In this document: positions 37,377-45,209 of the stretch, piece after piece | How positions within the stretch are numbered: the stretch's first letter is position 1 | Layout: each line of letters opens with the position of its first letter | Assembly (NCBI RefSeq): GCF_004362825.1 | Contig: NZ_SNXZ01000002.1 | Span: forward strand, 558,001-622,000 | Direction of reading: 5' to 3' | Source: Labedaea rhizosphaerae | Lineage (GTDB): Bacteria; Actinomycetota; Actinomycetes; Mycobacteriales; Pseudonocardiaceae | DNA length: 64,000 bases | Program-made: the position numbers and the translations under genes | The notes under the pieces: generated by a model | Seen by the model: the letters and a program-made list of their open reading frames with translations, nothing else | Databases searched by the model: none | What the model was told of the DNA's origin: nothing

Positions 37377-38279
37377 TCAGGCGGCCGCTTGGGTGGCCTG
37401 GGGGTTGCCGGTGGCGGGTGCCGTGTCGGTGTTGAGCAGGGCACGGTTCGACTTGATCCATGCGGCCATGACGGCGCGGTCGGCGCGGCCGACGGCGTGC
37501 CAATCTCGTCGGATCATGGCGCGGGCGGTGGCGGGCCGGTAGTTCGTTGCCCAGTGGTGGCAGCGGTGGCGGATGGCGTCGGCGCGGCTGTGTTCGTCCG
37601 GAAGGGCGGGCAGACCGGGACGGTCGCGTTCGCGGCATTCGCTGCAGAGTCCGTCATCGCTACCGGTGGCGCAGTGGTCGCGGGCCGCGCGTTCGCACCA
37701 GCAGAAGACGCAGCAGGTGCCGCGCAGTGGGTGGCTTGCGGCCTTGTCGTAGTCGATGGTGTAGCCGTCAAGCGGTTCTGACCGGGTGGGTTGGTCGTCC
37801 ACGCCGCCGCGTTGCCGGACGTAGTTCTCGGTTCGGGTGTCGGCGGTCTTGAGCTGGCGGGCTTCTGCGGGGTGGCGGGGCGCATGCCGGGCGGCGTCTT
37901 CGGTGCGCGTGTGCGAGTTTCGGGGCGCGCGGTACTGGATGGCCTGACGGGTGGCGCGGGTTTCGGGCGTGGGGACGACGTGGCGCGACGCCTGGTCGTG
38001 CGCCGGGGTGCACTGTTCGATGATCGCGCGGTCGGCCGGGTCGGAGGTCTGTGCCAGGTGCCGCAGCTTGACGGCTGCGATGCGCGGGTAGTTCTGCCGG
38101 ATCTCCACGCACTGCGTGATCAGGTTGAGCACGCGCGGGTGGGCACGGTCGAGTATGCGACGCATGTGGGCCTTGGCGGCGCGGAGATTGCCCACGCGGA
38201 CATGGGCTGTGATCTCGCTGAGGTGGGCGGCCACCGCGTCGGCGGCGGTGTCGTTGCGGTGGGTGATGGTGTTGGTCAT
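37377..38279 (-). CDS. Uncharacterised protein with C-terminal Cys cluster
   Basis: This 300-residue protein has a helical N-terminal half with a regular run around ITAHVRVGNLRAAKAHMRRI. A cluster of Cys follows near residues 190-225 (TCCVFCWCERAARDHC, GLCSEC) that could bind one or two zinc ions, then a helical C-terminus rich in Trp/Arg. The ATG at 38279 follows AGAGGAA. It is on the same strand as the amidotransferase/amidoligase pair, about 420 bases further on. I do not recognise the family. Confidence 0.6.
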   Translation of the reverse strand: MTNTITHRNDTAADAVAAHLSEITAHVRVGNLRAAKAHMRRILDRAHPRVLNLITQCVEIRQNYPRIAAVKLRHLAQTSDPADRAIIEQCTPAHDQASRHVVPTPETRATRQAIQYRAPRNSHTRTEDAARHAPRHPAEARQLKTADTRTENYVRQRGGVDDQPTRSEPLDGYTIDYDKAASHPLRGTCCVFCWCERAARDHCATGSDDGLCSECRERDRPGLPALPDEHSRADAIRHRCHHWATNYRPATARAMIRRDWHAVGRADRAVMAAWIKSNRALLNTDTAPATGNPQATQAAA

Positions 38280-38314
38280 CGGTGGTTCCTCTTTCGCTCG
38301 GGTTCGCAGGCTGA

Positions 38315-38463
38315 CCGCGCGATGCGCGGAGGGGTTGGCCTGCGGAGCAGGCCCCGTCCCTTGGGGGCCTGCCCGCGGGCGGAGGTGACCACGGCCGAGG
38401 AGGCTCGCGATCAAGGGTGAGGCGAAGCCTCATCGCGGAGCCTGCGGAGCGACGCCGAAGGCG
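38315..38463. repeat. Cluster of 3-base-loop hairpins upstream of 37377-38279
   Basis: Four perfect hairpins with GNN loops occur within 150 bases: CCGCGC-GAT-GCGCGG (38315-38329), GGCCTGC-GGA-GCAGGCC (38337-38353), TGAGGC-GAA-GCCTCA (38418-38432) and CGCC-GAA-GGCG (38453-38463). The second can be replaced by an alternative 9-bp stem, GCAGGCCCC (38347-38355) with GGGGCCTGC (38364-38372). The rest of the 418-base gap (38280-38697) holds no gene. Such structure could act in single-stranded DNA, as an origin or ssDNA promoter, or as a leader attenuator. Confidence 0.6.
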
Positions 38464-38697
38464 CCCTTTATCGGGAGCTCGGCCGTGGTAACCGGACTTG
38501 TGGCGCGTGACGGCGGTGAGCGGGTTGGAGTCGCGTCAAAGGCAGCACTGGCCGGCCGAAGGACGGCACCGTCTCCCCGACCGCGGAGGGAGGGGTTCTT
38601 GGTGGCGGAAGCGGCGGCGATTGCCCGGCAGCTGCGCTGTCGTGCGGCAAGCGAGACGGGTCGCCTGCGGCACGACAGCGGCTGCGCAACCTCTTGG

Positions 38698-39456
38698 TCA
38701 GGCTGACGCGGGTTCGGTCGGCCACCGGTCCCGCAGGTACTGCTCATAGCAGTCACAGACGCCGGACCAGGTCATGCATTCGGCACATGCACCACACACG
38801 CGGCAGTACCTGTCGTCCACGAGTGTGTCGACCTGTTCGCAACACCAGCACACGCCATCCCACGCCGTTCCGGCGGCGTACTGGCTCAGTCCGCTGCGGA
38901 AGTCGTTGTTGGAATACCAGATGCCGTCGTGCCAGAGTCCGCTTGTTTCGTTGATGAGGTAGACGTTGTAGCGATAGCGGCGGTTCACCGTGAGAATGAC
39001 CAACTTGTTGCTCGCCGTGATCATCTTCGCGAGCCTGGCGCGAGAACGACGGTTGCTGAGGGGCCCCAACGGTTGGGCCGGCAGGTAATCCTCGGCGAGC
39101 ACTCTGGTGTCGGACCGGTTGTCGCCGCGCACCGGTTGCAGGGCGGCCGGAAGCACACCGTTGTGCGCAAGGACCGTCTTGCGGTCGTTGCCGATCTGGA
39201 ACGGGTGGCAGTTGTCGACCGTGACCGTGCCGTGGGTCGCCCAACGGCTGTGGAAGAGCGCTGGCCCATCCGGGTGCCGCTCTCGGGTTCGGACGAACGA
39301 CTCGATCACGTCCGCCGCGTCCATGCCGCGTTCGACGACCAGGATGTCATCGGCGACGATGGCGTATCCGTGGCCCTGGTCGTTGATCACCGCGCCGTTG
39401 GCCAGCGCGCCCGGGTCGGGTGCCATTCCGGGCGGGAGGTAGGTCAGCATGCACAT
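38698..39456 (-). CDS. Class II glutamine amidotransferase with Cys-rich tail
   Basis: This 252-residue protein has the N-terminal-nucleophile amidotransferase fold that releases ammonia from glutamine. ATG at 39456 makes Cys residue 2 (MCMLTYL), the expected catalytic nucleophile once Met is removed. Other hallmarks are SRWATHG (70-76), DNCHPF (81-86), LAHNGVL (96-102) and RSDTRVL (114-120). The C-terminus adds a zinc-ribbon-like Cys cluster (WCCEQ, YCRVCGACAECMTW, VCDCYEQ at 204-238) not found in standard enzymes. The start lies within the end of the amidoligase gene (13-base overlap), so the two are co-translated. The acceptor is unknown. Confidence 0.85.
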   Translation of the reverse strand: MCMLTYLPPGMAPDPGALANGAVINDQGHGYAIVADDILVVERGMDAADVIESFVRTRERHPDGPALFHSRWATHGTVTVDNCHPFQIGNDRKTVLAHNGVLPAALQPVRGDNRSDTRVLAEDYLPAQPLGPLSNRRSRARLAKMITASNKLVILTVNRRYRYNVYLINETSGLWHDGIWYSNNDFRSGLSQYAAGTAWDGVCWCCEQVDTLVDDRYCRVCGACAECMTWSGVCDCYEQYLRDRWPTEPASA

Positions 39457-40649
39457 GCGAGGTCCGCCCACTCTTCGTTCAGCGGCTGGTACTCGGGATG
39501 GGCGGCAGTCCAGGCGAGAAAGGATGCCCAGCTCCAGCCGCTGCGGCGGTGAACGTCCGCGACCGTGAGACGACGGGTGTACTCGACCGAGGCGGCGGCG
39601 AGCGCTAGGGCGGCCTGGACCTCGCGTGGATCGAGGGAGCTAGCGAATACCCGCATCTCGTAGGTCTTGTCGGGCAACGTGTTGATCGCTCGATAGCGAG
39701 CGTCGCCCTTGAGCCCCTTGGCATAGGACCTGGCATTGGCGCGGTCTGCCGGGCGGAAGGACGCCCACTCGCCGCTTCGACGGCGGGCTATCCGGCAGAC
39801 GGGGTTCTCGTTGCGGTAGATGAACTTCAGCCAGCGGTAGCGGTGCGCCGTGGAGTCGAAGCCCTCGCGGCTGACGTGCACATGAAGCCCGACGTCCTCT
39901 CCGTCGCAGCCAAGGTCCTGCAGGGCCGTCAACAGTTTCCAGGGAAAGTTCTGGATGGCCCACTCGTAGGACATGGGGTGGGTGACCAGCTCGAAACCCA
40001 GGCTGATGGAGCCGTCTTCCTTGAGGTACCCGAGCGAGCCGAGAGCTTCGACCGCCGTGTTCGCGCACTGGGAAACCCGGTCCCGGAGGCAGTTGATCTC
40101 AAGTTCCAGCCCGAGATAGAGGGGGCCTTCCCCGTGGAACTGAGGGAGCGGTTTGTACGAGTAGCTGTAGATCGTGTCGTACTCGTCGCTTTCGCGTTCG
40201 CAGCGATCGCAATACAACCCTGAGTTGATGAGGCCGTCACAGCGGTCGCAGGACCAGAAGCTCTCCGCGCAGCACTCGCAAATCGTTCCCTGGTCTACGG
40301 TGGCCCGGGGGTCGTCGGTGAGACCGTCGCATCGGTCACAGGGCGAGTAGTGGTGGTCTGCGCAGAGTCCGCAGATGGATCGGCCGGTGACCGTGCTGGT
40401 CGGGTCCGAGGTCAGGTAGTCGCAGCTGCTGCAGGTGGTGAAGCCGTCGTTGGCGCATGATGGGCAGATGAGTTCGTGTCCGGTGGTGGCACGAGTCTGG
40501 TCGGTCCAAGCGCCACATCGGGAGCACGAAGTGCTGGGTCGACCGCACGACGGGCAGCGTCGGCTGTCGTCGCGCACGGTTGGACCGCCCTCGAGTGGGT
40601 GGTCACACGCATGGCATCGCCGTGCGTCGGATACGGTTGAGCTGGGCAT
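39444..40649 (-). CDS. Amidoligase-family protein with N-terminal zinc ribbons
   Basis: This 401-residue protein has residues 1-155 packed with CxxC knuckles (CHACDH, CPSCGRP, CSRCGAW, CPSCAND, CSSCDYL, CGLCADH, CDRCDGL, CECCAES, CDRCDGL, CDRCERE), enough for about five zinc sites. The rest fits the glutamine-synthetase-like Amidoligase_2 family: YLGLELEIN (178-186), EDGSISLGFELVTHP (211-225), GLHVHVSR (254-261) and RYRAINTL with TYEMRVF (319-335). This family is predicted to form amide bonds between carboxyl and amino groups. Fusion to zinc ribbons suggests a protein or nucleic-acid-bound target (inference). It is coupled to the amidotransferase gene. Confidence 0.82.
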   Translation of the reverse strand: MPSSTVSDARRCHACDHPLEGGPTVRDDSRRCPSCGRPSTSCSRCGAWTDQTRATTGHELICPSCANDGFTTCSSCDYLTSDPTSTVTGRSICGLCADHHYSPCDRCDGLTDDPRATVDQGTICECCAESFWSCDRCDGLINSGLYCDRCERESDEYDTIYSYSYKPLPQFHGEGPLYLGLELEINCLRDRVSQCANTAVEALGSLGYLKEDGSISLGFELVTHPMSYEWAIQNFPWKLLTALQDLGCDGEDVGLHVHVSREGFDSTAHRYRWLKFIYRNENPVCRIARRRSGEWASFRPADRANARSYAKGLKGDARYRAINTLPDKTYEMRVFASSLDPREVQAALALAAASVEYTRRLTVADVHRRSGWSWASFLAWTAAHPEYQPLNEEWADLACAC

Positions 40650-40678
40650 GCCGGATCCTTTTCATCCGAAATGTCAAG

Positions 40679-40710
40679 GGCTCTGCCGGAACGGCAATTC
40701 CGGCAGAGCC
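40679..40710. terminator. Hairpin terminator after ssb
   Basis: A perfect 13-bp stem (GGCTCTGCCGGAA, 40679-40691, with TTCCGGCAGAGCC, 40698-40710) has a 6-base loop and lies 59 bases after the ssb stop. It separates ssb from the amidoligase operon on the minus strand. On the plus strand it is followed by CGCTTTTCT. Confidence 0.75.
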
Positions 40711-40768
40711 CGCTTTTCTAGGTGGCGGTCAGAGGCGGACGCTCGTGGGCGTCCGCCCCTGAGTCCAG

Positions 40769-41233
40769 TTACGCGTTCGCGCCGGCCAACTCGCGGTCGT
40801 TCGCGGATGCGTCCTCGGCTGCGCGGGCGGTGTCCGAGTCGGGAGCAGCCGCCTCGGCCTGAGTCGCGCGCGTGACCTTGTTGACCTTCGCAGTGGCGTA
40901 GCGCAGGGACGGCCCGATCTCGTCGACGTCCATCTCGACGACCGTGCGGCTGCCGCCCTCGCGGGTGTCGAAGGTCCGCTGCTTGAGCCGGCCGGTCACG
41001 ACGACGCGTGCGCCTCGGCCGAGCGACTCTGCGACGTTCTCGGCGTACTGGTTCCAGATGGCGCAGCGCATGAACAGGGGCTGGCCGTCGGTCCATTCGC
41101 CGGCGTGCCGGTCGAAGATGCGGGGCGTGGACGCGACCGTGAAGTTCGCCACCGCGCTACCTGAGGGCGTGTAGCGCAGCTCCGGGTCCGCGGTGAGGTT
41201 GCCGACGATGGTCGTGGTGGGTTCTCCGGACAT
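40769..41233 (-). CDS. ssb: Single-stranded DNA-binding protein
   Basis: This 154-residue OB-fold SSB has [48 protein letters not shown] and [19 protein letters not shown]. An acidic Ala-rich C-terminus ([13 protein letters not shown]) lacks the usual DDxPF tip seen in chromosomal SSBs. That is common for element-borne copies and could reduce interaction with host replication proteins. ATG at 41233 follows AGGAGG. Conjugative elements often carry ssb to coat incoming strands. Confidence 0.92.
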   Translation of the reverse strand: MSGEPTTTIVGNLTADPELRYTPSGSAVANFTVASTPRIFDRHAGEWTDGQPLFMRCAIWNQYAENVAESLGRGARVVVTGRLKQRTFDTREGGSRTVVEMDVDEIGPSLRYATAKVNKVTRATQAEAAAPDSDTARAAEDASANDRELAGANA

Positions 41234-41341
41234 GATTGCCTCCTGATTGGTTGCTGGAATCACAGCAATCGAGCTCCCTCGCCCCCAACACCCGGAGGGC
41301 GCGGGATCGAGGTGTGGTCGATCTGTGGTTGGCCGATCAGG

Positions 41342-41388
41342 TGGCGTTGGTGGGTCAAGGGTCTTTTCACCTTGACCCACCAACGCCA
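41342..41388. terminator. Perfect 19-bp inverted repeat, probable terminator
   Basis: Positions 41342-41360 are exactly inverted at 41370-41388, with a 9-base loop (GTCTTTTCA). The repeat lies 74 bases after the stop of the minus-strand gene 41462-41962 and about 110 bases upstream of ssb. Stem length is unusual, so besides termination a role as a protein site or ssDNA structure is possible. Confidence 0.65.
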
Positions 41389-41461
41389 TCTGATTTGCTT
41401 GTCGCGGATCGGCGGCTCCTCGGTCACGAACCCGAGCCTCTTATCGACGACGCAGTCGGGA

Positions 41462-41962
41462 CTAGCGAGCGACGCTGCCGAAGAACAACCATCCCGTGTG
41501 GACCGATGCCCCGATGGTGTGGACTACTGCTGTTCCGTAACGGACTTTGCCGTTCTCGTCGAGCACCCAGCTCGGCTTGATGATCGCGTCGGCGACCTTC
41601 TCGCCCTTGGTCAGTCGCTTGCTCAGTTCGTTGGTGATGACGTTCGTGGGGTTGTCACATGCTTCTGCCGAGAGGTCGATGAGAAGAGCGCGTCGGCCAC
41701 CTGTGACGGGTATGGCGCCGGCCGGTCCGCGCGGATCACCGAACGGCTCTTGTCGTAGCAGATGCCATGAGAGGCTCAGGGCGCGGTCCATCGGCAGCGG
41801 GTAGTCCGATACCACCTGGTAGTTCGGCTTGTCGGCCAGGGTGTGCCGACGTGGCCACGATCGCTCGGCCTTGCTGTCGTGGACGGAAACCGCATGCGCG
41901 GCGACAAATGCCGAGGCTGCGTCCCTCCCGTCCTGGAACACGTGAAAGGTACGGGTTCTCAT
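41462..41962 (-). CDS. Hypothetical protein of the element
   Basis: This 166-residue soluble protein begins RTRTFHVFQDGRDAASAFVA, with a middle block LSLSWHLLRQEPFGDPRGPA and an ending VVHTIGASVHTGWLFFGSVA. No known domain was recognised. ATG at 41962 overlaps the stop of the upstream gene (ATGA), which supports this start rather than the longer Arg/Pro-rich open frame to 42148. Confidence 0.65.
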   Translation of the reverse strand: MRTRTFHVFQDGRDAASAFVAAHAVSVHDSKAERSWPRRHTLADKPNYQVVSDYPLPMDRALSLSWHLLRQEPFGDPRGPAGAIPVTGGRRALLIDLSAEACDNPTNVITNELSKRLTKGEKVADAIIKPSWVLDENGKVRYGTAVVHTIGASVHTGWLFFGSVAR

Positions 41963-42567
41963 GGTTGCGGCCCCGCTCGACTGGTCTCGGCATCCAGGGT
42001 TTCCGGCAGGCTCCTCACGAGCAGGTCGAGGAGGGCTGCAGATCGACCGATCGGGCGGATGCGAAGCGGCTCGATGTGCTGGTAGGACGCGACCGTGAGT
42101 CCGTTGCGGACGCCGATCTCGTAGTTGGTCAGCCATATCGCGAACCACGATTCCGCGGGCGCTCCGAGGCGGCGCTCGAGGTCGCTGCCAACGACCATGG
42201 TGTCGTCAACGGGATGGGGTGATCTCCGGTAATGCGCCGATCGCCCTGCAACCATGGGACACGCGGTCGCGGTGTATGCGGCGCATTGTGGGTGAAGCGC
42301 GGGTTCGACGGTGCATCGCGACGCCAGATCCGACCCGCGCATCAGGAGCACGATCCGCGCGGGCGTGGAATCGTCGGGCTGCCCGCGGAGTGGCCGGCCG
42401 CACACTCCGCACAGGTACCGCCTGATGGCGTGGTCAGCGCGTGCCTGGTCGATAGCTCCGAGCAGGTGCTGACCGTTGTCACGGCGCGGCGTGATCCACG
42501 GGATGACAAGGCCCGCTGCTTGAGGCATGGGGGCTAGGTGCGCAGGGATCGGCGGTTTGTATTGCAT
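41959..42567 (-). CDS. Conserved actinobacterial plasmid-type protein with Cys/His site
   Basis: This 202-residue protein opens PPIPAHLAPMPQAAGLVIPW, then YLCGVCGRPLRG, LMRGSDLASRC and LHPQCAAYTATACP. The CxxC plus HPxC spacing suggests a zinc-binding fold. The pattern is shared by uncharacterised proteins common on Streptomyces-type mobile elements (sometimes misnamed OmpA-related). It is coupled to the next gene by ATGA. Function is unknown. Confidence 0.7.
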   Translation of the reverse strand: MQYKPPIPAHLAPMPQAAGLVIPWITPRRDNGQHLLGAIDQARADHAIRRYLCGVCGRPLRGQPDDSTPARIVLLMRGSDLASRCTVEPALHPQCAAYTATACPMVAGRSAHYRRSPHPVDDTMVVGSDLERRLGAPAESWFAIWLTNYEIGVRNGLTVASYQHIEPLRIRPIGRSAALLDLLVRSLPETLDAETSRAGPQP

Positions 42568-42651
42568 TTGGGGTTCCCTGATATCGAGTTGATGTGGTGC
42601 GCTTCAGCCGCGATGAGGTCCGGTTGGGTGGTGAACAAGTCCAGACATGCT

Positions 42652-42678
42652 GGGCGGGCAAACGATCAATGCCCGCCC
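42652..42678. terminator. Hairpin terminator after the DUF4192 gene
   Basis: A perfect 9-bp stem (GGGCGGGCA, 42652-42660, with TGCCCGCCC, 42670-42678) and a 9-base loop start 20 bases beyond the stop of the minus-strand DUF4192 gene. Confidence 0.65.
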
Positions 42679-42697
42679 GGACGCTGCAGTCGGGTCG

Positions 42698-43777
42698 CTA
42701 CCCGACGTCGTCAGTCCTGGCGTCGCCGGATGCCGACTCCGTGGTCGTTTCGGCGAGGATCGCAAGAACCTTTCGCCTCGGTAGACCCATCCGGAGAGCC
42801 TGGTCGAGCACGGAGGCCAATCCGTGGTGGGGATCTGCATCCAATGCGACATCTACGGCCGCTCTCGCGAGCACGCCCTTGCCTTGGGCGTAGGCGCTGA
42901 CAGCGAGAAGACACGCGGGTTCGGCTCGCCATGGGCCGGGCGTGGCTTTCGTCAGCGCGATCCACAGGCGTTCGGCGTCGTGAGCGCGGTCGTCGAGTGC
43001 CATGCCCATGCAGACCGTGCGGACGGCCGGGGGCCTGAGCGCGGCGATCAAGTCGGCGACGTGGTCCGCTCCGTCCGGCTGGGTCAACTCGTGGGTGTTG
43101 GCCATTGCGTCCATGAACAGCTGTACCGCGGCTGCCGTGTTCGTGTTGGGCGCGAGGTGTGCGCGCGCTTCCAGGGCGGCTTCGGTTCGGCGCAGCGTGT
43201 CTGACGGGACCGGCTCCAGCATGACGACCAGCTCATCGCGATCGCGCAAAGTCACGTCACCACTGACAGCCGAGGCCATCGCCAGTGCGGTGCTCCGCAC
43301 ATCGGGAAGCTCGCCTGTGCAACTCGGGTCTTCGTAGCACCACCACCTCTGGCCGGTCTCGATTCGCGGCGTCCAGACCGCTCGCACGACATCGATCTCC
43401 GCGTCGGCCAAGGCAGCGGTGAGGGCGTCAACGAGCGACCGGTGTGGCAGACCGTCCTTCGACGGTTCGGTCCAGCCACCAGGCGGTGTGTTCGGGTCAT
43501 GGCGCGATGAACCGACAAGCACCAACGTGGCGGATACGACGTCGTTGATGATCAGCGGTTGGAGGAGAGAGCGCGCGGTGAGCTCGTAGTACTGCGGCGG
43601 AGGGAGATCGATGCGAACTGTGACGCCGAGCCGTGGTGGATCGCCGGCCGTTACCGTGACCAAGACCAGTGAGTCCTGGGGGTAGAAACCAAGCAGATGT
43701 GGCACGTTCGATGTGACGCTGGCGGGATCACCGATGCGGAGTTGAATCGGCGTATTCCACAATGGATTGTCGTTCAT
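42698..43777 (-). CDS. DUF4192 family protein
   Basis: This 359-residue protein opens with the DUF4192 signature IRIGDPASV-like block (LRIGDPASVTSNVPHLLGFY, then PQDSLVLVTV). Further typical parts are RAVWTPRIETGQRWWCYEDP and the C-terminal SAYAQGKGVLARAAVDVALD, DPHHGLASVLDQAL. DUF4192 proteins are widespread in actinobacteria and on their plasmids but have no proven function. The gene is a single-gene unit with a terminator after it. Confidence 0.85.
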   Translation of the reverse strand: MNDNPLWNTPIQLRIGDPASVTSNVPHLLGFYPQDSLVLVTVTAGDPPRLGVTVRIDLPPPQYYELTARSLLQPLIINDVVSATLVLVGSSRHDPNTPPGGWTEPSKDGLPHRSLVDALTAALADAEIDVVRAVWTPRIETGQRWWCYEDPSCTGELPDVRSTALAMASAVSGDVTLRDRDELVVMLEPVPSDTLRRTEAALEARAHLAPNTNTAAAVQLFMDAMANTHELTQPDGADHVADLIAALRPPAVRTVCMGMALDDRAHDAERLWIALTKATPGPWRAEPACLLAVSAYAQGKGVLARAAVDVALDADPHHGLASVLDQALRMGLPRRKVLAILAETTTESASGDARTDDVG

Positions 43778-44231
43778 GACTATCTCCTTTGAAGTTGTGA
43801 CGTGGGTCGGGTGCGGACAGGCAGCGGCTTGCCTCCACCTGGTGGTGGCGGGAATCAGCCCAGTTGCGCGACGGGATCGCCAGCGGCGTCGAACACCGTG
43901 GCCGTGGCGCCTTGACCGAATGCCGAGACGACATCTGCGCCCGCTTCATGGGCATGGCGCTGGGGGTCGATGACGACGTTGCCCGAGCACGCCCGCGGCG
44001 GGGCTCGCCGCCGGCGGTTCTCGTTCGCTCGATCGGGTGTGATCGCCGAAGGCGACCCGGAGGGCTTGTCTCACCCGATCAAGCGGGCGAAGGTTCGTCG
44101 GCGGTCCCGAAGGGACCCCGCTGGGGGCGTGCTCCGCTCGGGCGTCATCGGCATACCCAGTGCGGGCTTCACGGTGACGACCCCGGTCAACAGGGTCCGG
44201 CCACAGCTGCGGCTACGCCGAACCGAGCCTG
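43778..44231. other. Gene-free, hairpin-bearing interval
   Basis: There is no convincing gene in 454 bases between dprA and the DUF4192 gene. Two more 3-base-loop hairpins occur: TCGCC-GAA-GGCGA (44043-44055) and GGTCCC-GAA-GGGACC (44103-44117), of the same GAA-loop kind as at 38.4 kb. They may terminate the dprA operon or have a DNA-level role. Confidence 0.5.
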
Positions 44232-45209
44232 TTATTCCGATCGGCTGCCTGGGGCAACGGGAAAGCCGCAGGTCTGCCAGACGTGTTCGGCGCTGCCCAC
44301 CGCGACAGCCTGGCCGTGGCGAAGCAGCTCGAGGCAGCCGCTCGACATCACTGAGGTGATCGGGCCGGGCACCACCATCACTGGCCGCCCGAGAGCGCAG
44401 GCGGTGGCTGCGGCGTCAACTGGGCCGCGGCGACGCAAGGATTCGACCACGACCAGGCCGCCGGTGGCGCCGGCGATCAGGCGCCTCGCTAGGTGGTGGC
44501 GTCGTCGTGTGGGCTGCGCGGTCGGTGGATATTCGCTGATCACCAGGCCGCTGTCGGCGATCTGGTCGATCAGTGGTCCGTTGCTGTGCGGGTGGGTGAC
44601 AGCGATGCCATTCGCAAGTACGGCGATCGTGGAGCCGAGAGCGGCATGTGCGCCGCGGTGCGCCGCGGCGTCGATGCCGTGACCGGTGCCGGCGACGATC
44701 ACAGCGCCGAGCTTGGCCAAGTCGTGTCCGAACTCGGTCGCGACCTGAGCTCCGTATTCGGTGGCGGCACGAGCTCCGACGATCGAGATCGCGCAGGTCA
44801 GTGCGTGGCCGAGGTCGGCGGTTCCGCGGACCCAGAGCCCGAGAGGCACGCCGTGCCGGTGCGGGTCTTCGTGGGTCGTGGTCAGCGGCCGCAGTGCTTC
44901 GGCCGGCCAGTCGGGGTCCTCGGGGATCAGCAATCGCGCATCGGCAGCACTGGCGCAGGCGAACTGTTCGCTGACCGGGACCATGCGGTGGTGGGCTGTG
45001 CGTGGCGTTGCCTCGTCGATGACGCATGAGGGCGCGGTGCCGTCCCGTACTCGCATCGCTGCCTCGATGGGCCCCACCATCTGCACGAATGCCCGCAACG
45101 CGTGGCCCGGTGGTTCCGTGATGCTCATCAGGTAGGCCCGCGCCTGCCTGATTTCGTCGTCGTCGTCGCGCCGGGCGCCGGTGTTCGCGGGGTGGCCGTG
45201 GACGTTCAT
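44232..45209 (-). CDS. dprA: DNA-processing protein DprA-like
   Basis: This 325-residue protein has a Rossmann-like DprA/Smf domain: ISIVGARAATEYGAQVATEF, VIVAGTGHGIDAAAHRGAHA, VISEYPPTAQPTRRRHHLAR, LIAGATGGLVVVES and VMVVPGPITS. DprA proteins protect incoming single-stranded DNA and load RecA. An element-borne copy could protect or recombine DNA arriving by conjugation. ATG at 45209 follows a GGAAAGGA region and overlaps the stop of the ComM-like frame (ATGA). Confidence 0.88.
   Translation of the reverse strand: MNVHGHPANTGARRDDDDEIRQARAYLMSITEPPGHALRAFVQMVGPIEAAMRVRDGTAPSCVIDEATPRTAHHRMVPVSEQFACASAADARLLIPEDPDWPAEALRPLTTTHEDPHRHGVPLGLWVRGTADLGHALTCAISIVGARAATEYGAQVATEFGHDLAKLGAVIVAGTGHGIDAAAHRGAHAALGSTIAVLANGIAVTHPHSNGPLIDQIADSGLVISEYPPTAQPTRRRHHLARRLIAGATGGLVVVESLRRRGPVDAAATACALGRPVMVVPGPITSVMSSGCLELLRHGQAVAVGSAEHVWQTCGFPVAPGSRSE

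Noticed and set aside
43864-44682. A 272-codon plus-strand frame across the dprA 3' end.
   Set aside because: Overlaps dprA antisense, with no ribosome site and no recognisable domains.
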